A stretch of DNA of 64,000 bases from Magicicada septendecula (taxonomy: Eukaryota > Arthropoda > Insecta > Hemiptera > Cicadidae), in the NCBI GenBank assembly GCA_034769895.1, contig CM068370.1:43884844-43948843 (forward strand), written 5' to 3'. The position numbers and the translations under genes are program-made. Shown here piece by piece: positions 57,351-64,000 of the stretch (its first letter is position 1; each line of letters begins with the position of its first letter). The notes beneath the pieces are model-generated. The model ran no database searches and was not told the DNA's origin. It was given only the letters and a program-made list of their open reading frames with translations.

Positions 57351-57823
57351 ACAATAAATTATTGCCTAATACACGCTGTACTGATAAATAAAAGAATTTT
57401 ACTACTTACAGATACCGGCAATGATTCGCGATTATCACAGTACGTTAAAACGCTGTTGTCAAACACGCACTGAATTCCAAGTCACAACAACTCACACTTC
57501 AGATCGCTTTGATTACCGAGGTCAGACTGACTGTGACCACAGTTTCTGTATTTGTAGGTGTTCTAATGCCACTGTAAATGGTTAAATAGAGGTGGTTTAA
57601 ATGTCACTCGTGGACGTTTTCGGTTATTTAAACAACGAATGTTTTAGCTGTGAATCATTTAAATAATCTGTGACTAATTATTCATTGCAACTAAAAATCT
57701 AAAAGACAGCCGAGTGAAGAAGAATTGAGTAGGAGAATGAGTAGAGAGTGCGCAGGACATTAAAAAAATGAAATAAATATGAATCGATCAATATAGTTAG
57801 TATGCTTACACGGCCGGACTCAA
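57351..57823. other. No recognised gene
   Basis: AT-rich spacer between two fold-back repeats; the last part carries the CGGCCGGACTCAATG border. Confidence 0.5.
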
Positions 57824-58052
57824 TGTTGTTAAAATTCATTCCCGGGCTGTTTGGCCGTCGTCCATTGTTGAGACGTTTCGACAGTACCATCGACTGCCAT
57901 CATCAGTGTAAAATTCGAGCTTTACTGACGTAGGGTGGTACACGTTAGACCACAGTCAGACCATATGGCAGTCGATGGTACTGTCGAAATGTCTGTTTTA
58001 GTTAGAAACAATGGACCACGGCCAAACAGCCCGGAAATCAATTTTTACAACA
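57824..58052. repeat. Fold-back palindrome with two hammerhead-like cores
   Basis: 57824-57900 pairs with 57965-58052: TGTTGTTAAAATT, CCCGGGCTGTTTGGCCGT, TCCATTGTT and CGACAGTACCATCGACTGCC. The minus strand of the left arm reads CTGATGATGGCAGTCGATGG and TACTGTCGAAACGTC (57868-57910). The right arm keeps stem II and GAAATGTC but has lost CTGATGA. Confidence 0.8.
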
Positions 58053-59789
58053 TGACTTGACCAAGTTGTACAACTTGCATAAACACTTTACATTAGTAGG
58101 AATTGATAGATCCTTAAACGGTACTAATTGAATAAGTAGGTAAGTAAGAAAGTGAGATTACTTTTTCTTTCCAGACATGATTCGAATGTTAAATTTCTCT
58201 TTGTTTTTCTCAAGGGAACAATTTTCTTTTACACAGCTGTACTGGACGATCCATGTGGCAGTAACATATGTGTTTACAGCTGTCGAACTGAATCAGGTTT
58301 ACTCAGCACGAAAATCGTACAACCGTGTTCGTGATTCACAGATTTTACACACGTGTTCAAACTTCAACAGCCACTCACGACGTAATGAATCATTTCTATT
58401 TCTTCCTTTTGCCCGACACATTATCTAACTATTTCTACGGCAAGGAGGAATGAAAACACTCCCAAGAACATATTTATCGCCAACTAAATTATTTCTAAAA
58501 TCCTCACTACCGTTTGTGTAAGTTTTGACTAATGTAAATACATTTACATTTTACAAGCAGACTATATATGCGGATAAAGTAAGGTAAGAATAATACCTTA
58601 ATATCAAATTAGTATCATTAAATTATAATTACGATTTTATGGGTGACGAAATAATTGATTAGTTGTCATCAGAAATATGGTAAATTTAGGCCTACTCTAA
58701 AATTCTAAAACTTCATTTATTTTTATCTTGCACCGCACTTGGTGAAACATTTGTCATTCTTCCAACAAATAAATAAATAACACTAAGTAAATAACCTGCA
58801 GTCATGGTTTGCCAACAATTGACTCATACACACACCAAAAGTTTAATATTTAGTAAATAACGGATCTACCGAATTCTCAACAGAAGAATTTCAATCTGGT
58901 AGCTGTGTTTAGAAGTCACCGGGAACAATTTAGTAAAAAGTAGAGGAAACGTATTTAGAAGAACGAATACGTACACGTGAAAATAGTAAGATAATATATG
59001 AGAAAATTGTGAGAAAATAACTGAAAAACTATATGAAACTAATAGAAGTGTAAATGCATAAGACGCTAAGGTGCAACAGTGTCTTAAAGAGAAGATTATA
59101 AATATGTATAGAAAATGGATTTAAAGATCATAAGTTATAGTGGGTAATATAACTAACAGATAGTTTCACACAGTCATCTGAATACTTGAAATGATAAATC
59201 AGAATCTCAAAGGTAGAACAAGAAATGAAGATAAAAGAAATACACTAGCAAAGACTAGACAAATGTAGGCTACATAAACTTAGAGAGTTAGAAGCCACAA
59301 CTAATGCATTGGAACTTACAGTAGAAGAGAACACAGAAATTAGAATAAAATACTATTCTAATTAAAAGAAACTACATTGAAGGGAGAATCTAGATAAGGC
59401 AGGGGTAAATAAAATGGAACAAAAACGACATTAGAGAAACAAATCGAAGACCAGCACTAATGACAAGGTATCCAGCAAACATTGAAAAAAGAGTAAAATT
59501 AGTACACAAAGGCCATAAGTGGGAACTGCAAGTTTCTGCGGAACTGCAAACCGCAAATAGAGCTAATAGGAAAAGATATAACTAGAGAAACACTAAGTTG
59601 TGTCAGTAAACATTTCCAGGGTTTTGCAGCAACGTGGTCTACTGTTATTCAAGATAATGAAACAGGCTAGTGAAGTAGTGACGTTGGAGCTGTGTGACGT
59701 AATGCCTGGTCGTAAGTCAGATAAACTCAAATTGCACAAGCTGTTTGAGTACGTGAATGTATTAAAGATACGTTCAACACGCGCACGCA
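58053..59789. other. No recognised gene
   Basis: About 1.7 kb. 58880-59590 is purine-rich with lysine/glutamate-type codons broken by many stops, perhaps a heavily decayed coding relic. The 119-codon frame at 59600 overlaps a repeat and is not supported. Confidence 0.4.
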
Positions 59790-59910
59790 CGCGCATACAT
59801 AGGCCTATCAGCCGGTCTGTTAGGCCGCGTCGTCCACAGTTGTCGTTATTGACACACATTTCGGCCCCACCACCGGAGGGCATCATCAGTGTCTGGGTTG
59901 GCACGGTGCC
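59790..59910 (-). repeat. Fold-back-type repeat end with hammerhead-like core
   Basis: The minus strand reads CTGATGATGCCCTCC, GGTGGTGGGGCCGAAATG. CTGATGA, a GCCC/GGGC stem and GAAA keep the hammerhead order, but the cleavage-site region is diverged. The plus-strand border CAGCCGGTCTGTTAGGCCGC parallels the borders at 56286 and 57813. Confidence 0.5.
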
Positions 59911-60265
59911 CGCCAGATCGCCTCATAGACGAGGTAGATACTGTGTGATTTTTACCTAAAAAGGTTCACTATTATAAACGTTTTCCTTTATGCCCTGATA
60001 CCGTCTCACTTTGCGAAAAACATCCTCCCCGTAGAGGGTTCGTATGAAAGTACTTTCACGGCCGGTTTCAACATTGTTGAAATTATTATTATCAGCCGAG
60101 TTGTAAGGCCGTGGTGTACAGTTTGTCAGTAACGACGGTTACTACAACAACAGGCGGTGAGGTGGAGACGTTTGTCACTACCAACAGCTGTTGACCACAG
60201 TCTAACAGCCCACTATTGACCACAGTCTAACAGCCCACCTAATAGTAATAATAATAACTTTTTTC

Positions 60266-60957
60266 AATGAAGGGTTAGCGAGGATCGGTTAAAAATAACA
60301 CAAATTTTAACTTATTTGTGTCGACGTTTCGACAATGTTCATTGCCAACATCAGGACCTGTGTAGGAATACAACAGAAATGTCAAACACAACAGAACAAT
60401 TATTTGGGTGAACGTGTTCGTGTATGTGTGTGTGTGCTTGTCTTTAATATCAGTAGTGAGTGAAACATGTTAAAAACAACTTTTAATAATTACATAGTTG
60501 AACATCCCTCAATCTGTTTTTAGTTATAATATATTTACTATGCTGTATGTTGACTGCTATATGTATAAACGTTTTCTGTACCAATCTAATATCTAATTGT
60601 TAATTATTGCTTTTATAATCAATTAAAAATATCATTACATATATCTATTTAAATTGTAATAGCGTATAAATTAAGTTGTGTGATATTATAATTTTCTCGT
60701 TTGCTTAAAGAAAACATTTTAAGATGTAAACAAATTATCTCAACTCCTTCACATATATAATGATACATTCATACGCACGCACACGCACACACACTCACAT
60801 ACACAAACACGTTCACCCAAGTAATTGTTCTGTTGTGTTTGACGTTTCTTTTGTATTCCTACACAGGTCCTGATGATGGCAATGAACATTGTCGAAACGT
60901 CAACACAAATAAGTTAAAATTTGTGTTATTTTTGACCGATCCTCACTAACCCTTCAC
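60266..60957. repeat. Large inverted-repeat element, about 180-bp arms
   Basis: 60266-60441 pairs with 60777-60957: GAAGGGTTAG(C/T)GAGGATCGG, AAAAATAACACAAATTTTAA, CTTATTTGTGT, ACGTTTCGACAATGTTCATT and GTGAACGTGTT. The 335-bp centre is AT-rich. The right arm carries CTGATGATGGCAATGAACAT and TGTCGAAACGTC (60870-60901), a hammerhead-like core with a 7-bp stem II; stem I does not pair well. Confidence 0.85.
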
Positions 60958-60989
60958 TGAAGAATTCATTGATTGACGGTCACTACGAA

Positions 60990-63900
60990 TTTAAGGAAAT
61001 AATAACAACAACAACAACGTTGAAGCCGCCCGTTGCATAGGTTAAGAAGCTGAAAGCTTAAGAACTTTCATAGTTATAAAGTTCTTATTGTTCTTAACAA
61101 TCGATTCTATTCTAAAATATTGTTTCGGCAGTAACAATGTTCGGCACTTGCATGGATCGTGATATCAAAACAGTGAAATAAATCGTTAAATCATGAAACA
61201 AAGAGATGATGAGCCACAATGTTTATTTAACACACCTGTAATTTCCCCACTCGTATTACACAAACTACCAAACAATACCCGATATACTCTGTACTTACAG
61301 TTAATAATCGTCTGCATATTAATAACAAGAATACAGCAAGAAAACTCAGTAATAACTCTCCTGAACACTTCCAATATCGCTGACAACATTTCCACATTTA
61401 TCGCTGTCAAACTATTTGCAGATCTGAAATGTTATCACAACCATCTTAGCCTATCGATATAACCTCTGTTAATATAAACAAAACTGTAGTTCCCGAGAAG
61501 CATCTAGACTTGATTACTTGGTCTTTCTGGAACAATTATGGACCTTCGTGCTCTATCATTAACATATCACCGCTGGAAGCGGTGATGAATCCGTAGCGTG
61601 CTCAGAGCGCCCGTGTTCTGAGCGCCAACGCTGCAATCGTGCTCTGTGCGCCGAGACTGATAAACCCGTGTTCTGAGCGCCGAGCTTATCTATGCAACAT
61701 TAGACGCGATAACACCTGGCTATATATCTGTCTATTCGCTGTTCGCCAACTCCGTAACCAACACTATCGGTCCTATGAAAATTTCTACAAATCATTGCTA
61801 AAGACATTATCACAGCACTAGTAGGCTCCCTCAAATTTACTTTTCGCAGATATACGTAAGTGATAGCAATATATAATTTTTTTTAAACAGCTTACAAACT
61901 TTTGAAAGCGATCCAAAATTTGTAAGGAGTGTTGAGAGATATTAATTCTGTCAAACAGATCTATTACAGATCGCATTTTATATTCTGAATTAAATTTCTC
62001 AGTTGATTGTCTTATAAACTTTAAAAATTTTATTACAATTTTGAGTTCAATTTTTGGCTCTTGGTGCTCCAAATCAAGAAATTTGTCGTAGTAAAGGTTG
62101 AATTAGAATTATGGTTAACATTCCAGTCAGGCTAAATTCAGCAAGATCTTACATTTCTGCAGGCAGACAAATGCCAAACGGTCGACTTTAAGCTGAGGAC
62201 CTGCTTCTCTCGTCCAATTATATACAAATTAAGGCATGGTTACTCGACTTACTTCTAGGGATGGAAATGGACGTTGAAAGGGAATTTATAAGTTTCTGTC
62301 TATTCTGTAGTTCACGCAAATCTAAACATTGCTCTAATATTCTGTACCGGTGCTGGATAGGTTTGAGCGTCTTGTTACAAAGATCATTGTATAGAACATC
62401 TCGCTCAAGCTAAACAAGTTCTTAAGCGCAGGTGTGTTTAAAATATTTTTTTAATTCTAAAATTAAATATTCAAATAAGTTTTTAAATATTGCTTTCAGT
62501 TTTTAGTTTTTTAAATTATTTATTATCAATTTTAAATTTTAGGCAGCTAGTTGTAACGTCGTGTTTTCTTCCTTTCTAATTCTTTTCTGATTTGATAAAG
62601 AGAATTTCAGTTAGTCAAGTTCTTTTCTGTGCGCAAGACTTACCTCAAAAATCGCGATTTGAGCTGTAATTCTCTGCTTCAGTTTTTAGCAGTTTTAAGT
62701 TTTCCTCTAATAAATAGATATTAGAGGGCGTAGAAATGTCTTCTTACTAGGACGTAGAACACTTCTATCTTTCTCTAAAAACATTCTATAAATAAAGCAA
62801 TACATCTTGATTGTTCAACCACTTACGATACGACATAGGCCAAAACCAACATGCGTAATTCGGACACATTTCCACAATCACAAACAGCAGTACTGAAATA
62901 TCTAAACAGACTTGACAGCTATGGCTGCAACCATCCTGCATGTCGAAAGTACTTCTTCACTTTCTTTATAATTACCGACGAAGCGTACATTTTGAATTAT
63001 GCTGCAGAAACATTCGTTATAGTTGACATTATACCAGTTCCTTCAGAACAGTAAATTTTTGAAGATAAGTTCCGTATTTTTTATTTTGTAAGCTAACACA
63101 CTGTGAGATAAATAGTCGCTTCAGTGGCTTAACTCTAGTATCCTTTGTACATTGGGTGTTCAGTTTCGATAAAATTTTATAAGTTCCGGCAAGGTAATGA
63201 AAAGTTTAAATCTTAAAAAAAAATGTTCTGTCCCTTTCCAATCTTATTGTTACTTTCAAAATTGGTGATAAAAATTGTGTTCCGTAAGAGGTTTCGTAAG
63301 AGTCGTTGAGGAAGAATTCTTGACTGTTAGCCTGATTCTGCATAGTTCCTAGAGCTTTTCTCAATTTTTTACAACGATTCACTTTGCGGTATTGTGTTTC
63401 GGTAATATTTTTACCATATCAAGATCCTCATTAGAAACTGATTGGAAATTCTGCCGGAACCTGATGAACATCTTCTTGCGCTGTTTTTTTAATGCATTTG
63501 CTACTTCTGGTTCTGTTAAATTTGGCGCACAACGACTGCTTCTGTGAAGCCACGATGATTCCGTTCCTTGTTCTGATGAGCCCTCGTTAACCTGATGTTT
63601 TTTATTTCGTACACAACTAGAATGCAATATGCTTGTTTGAACTTAGCTCTGTATTAATAGCCCTCACGGTGAATCAAAGGTTTTCCTTTCGTTGATGTAA
63701 TAACCTCCATTTAGATAAAAATACTTCAAAAATTGACCACAGTTAACAGTACTCTGCGTACAACCAAATGTCAAATTACAACTAATGAAAGAGTGCGAAT
63801 AACAATAAGGAAAGCGGTTAGTCAATACTCTTCAACACTCTACGACTCCACTCAGGTAGTGTGGTAGAGATCAGTGACCGAACAACTAGGCCTATAACAC

Positions 63901-64000
63901 TACTGACTCGAATAGATTATAAACCATTAGTCTAAATTTACACAAATTCATGTAATGTTATTTACCGTTATGTAAATACACAATATATGCCCTTAAACAC
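60990..64000. other. No recognised gene
   Basis: About 3 kb of AT-rich DNA. The frames at 61193, 61818, 62851 and 63379 are 60-90 codons and match no family I can name. 61576-61592 is a small hairpin (CACCGC and GCGGTG). Confidence 0.4.
61595..61685 (+). repeat. Short direct repeats CGTG(C/T)TCTGAGCGCC
   Basis: Four related copies (CGTGCTCAGAGCGC, CGTGTTCTGAGCGCC, CGTGCTCTGTGCGCC, CGTGTTCTGAGCGCC) within 90 bp of otherwise AT-rich surroundings. Confidence 0.6.

Noticed and set aside
59600..59959. 119-codon plus-strand frame
   Set aside because: Its distal third lies over a fold-back repeat with a hammerhead-like core, and the rest has no recognisable domain.

Overview
This 64 kb window looks like AT-rich intergenic DNA of a large arthropod genome, most likely an insect. 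The evidence is its transposon content: many decayed non-LTR retrotransposon (LINE) fragments, Penelope-like elements with GIY-YIG remnants, hAT, Tc1-type, Harbinger-type and MULE transposons, solo LTRs, and tandem-repeat-cored elements. The LINE tail styles resemble those I know from hemimetabolous insects, but the sequence alone does not fix the species. I find no complete host gene, tRNA, rRNA or CRISPR. The best host-gene candidate is one short possible exon at 55.36-55.59 kb that carries a frameshift.

Layout. 0-10.3 kb: LINE relics on both strands, an 892-bp non-autonomous hAT (2349-3240) with an 8-bp target duplication, and a 1.1-kb dispersed repeat with an internal duplication. 10.3-15.7 kb: a MULE DNA transposon with a FLYWCH-like finger, terminal repeats and a 9-bp target duplication. 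Its transposase is split by about 3.7 kb of foreign DNA that starts with a Penelope-like 3' end. The repeat it landed in has an uninterrupted copy at 32.8-33.06 kb. 16-19.2 kb: a TIR element, two fold-back palindromes and a second short hAT.

19.3-27.5 kb: several copies of one element family built from tandem units of about 160 bp, a (GTCT)-type microsatellite and asymmetric ends, an architecture like Helentron-derived pearl/DINE-1 elements. Among them lie a 267-bp-arm hairpin (22646-23192) and a truncated hAT transposase of ZMYM1-like type. 27.9-34.7 kb: LINE relics and a Penelope-like element whose 3' end carries a hammerhead-ribozyme-like fold. 37.8-38.7 kb: a Harbinger-type element. 40-50.5 kb: LTR, Tc1 and LINE relics, including a LINE mosaic present twice. 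51.2-54.4 kb: two solo LTRs of one family; the second is split by a tandem-repeat element whose ends can be read to the base by comparison with the first. 56.3-61 kb: fold-back elements, some with hammerhead-like cores and one with five TGACGTCA octamers.

The main lesson is nested insertion: paralogous empty sites inside the window define the ends of two elements, and hammerhead-like cores recur in Penelope-like and fold-back repeats. No operon-like or cooperative gene set is present.
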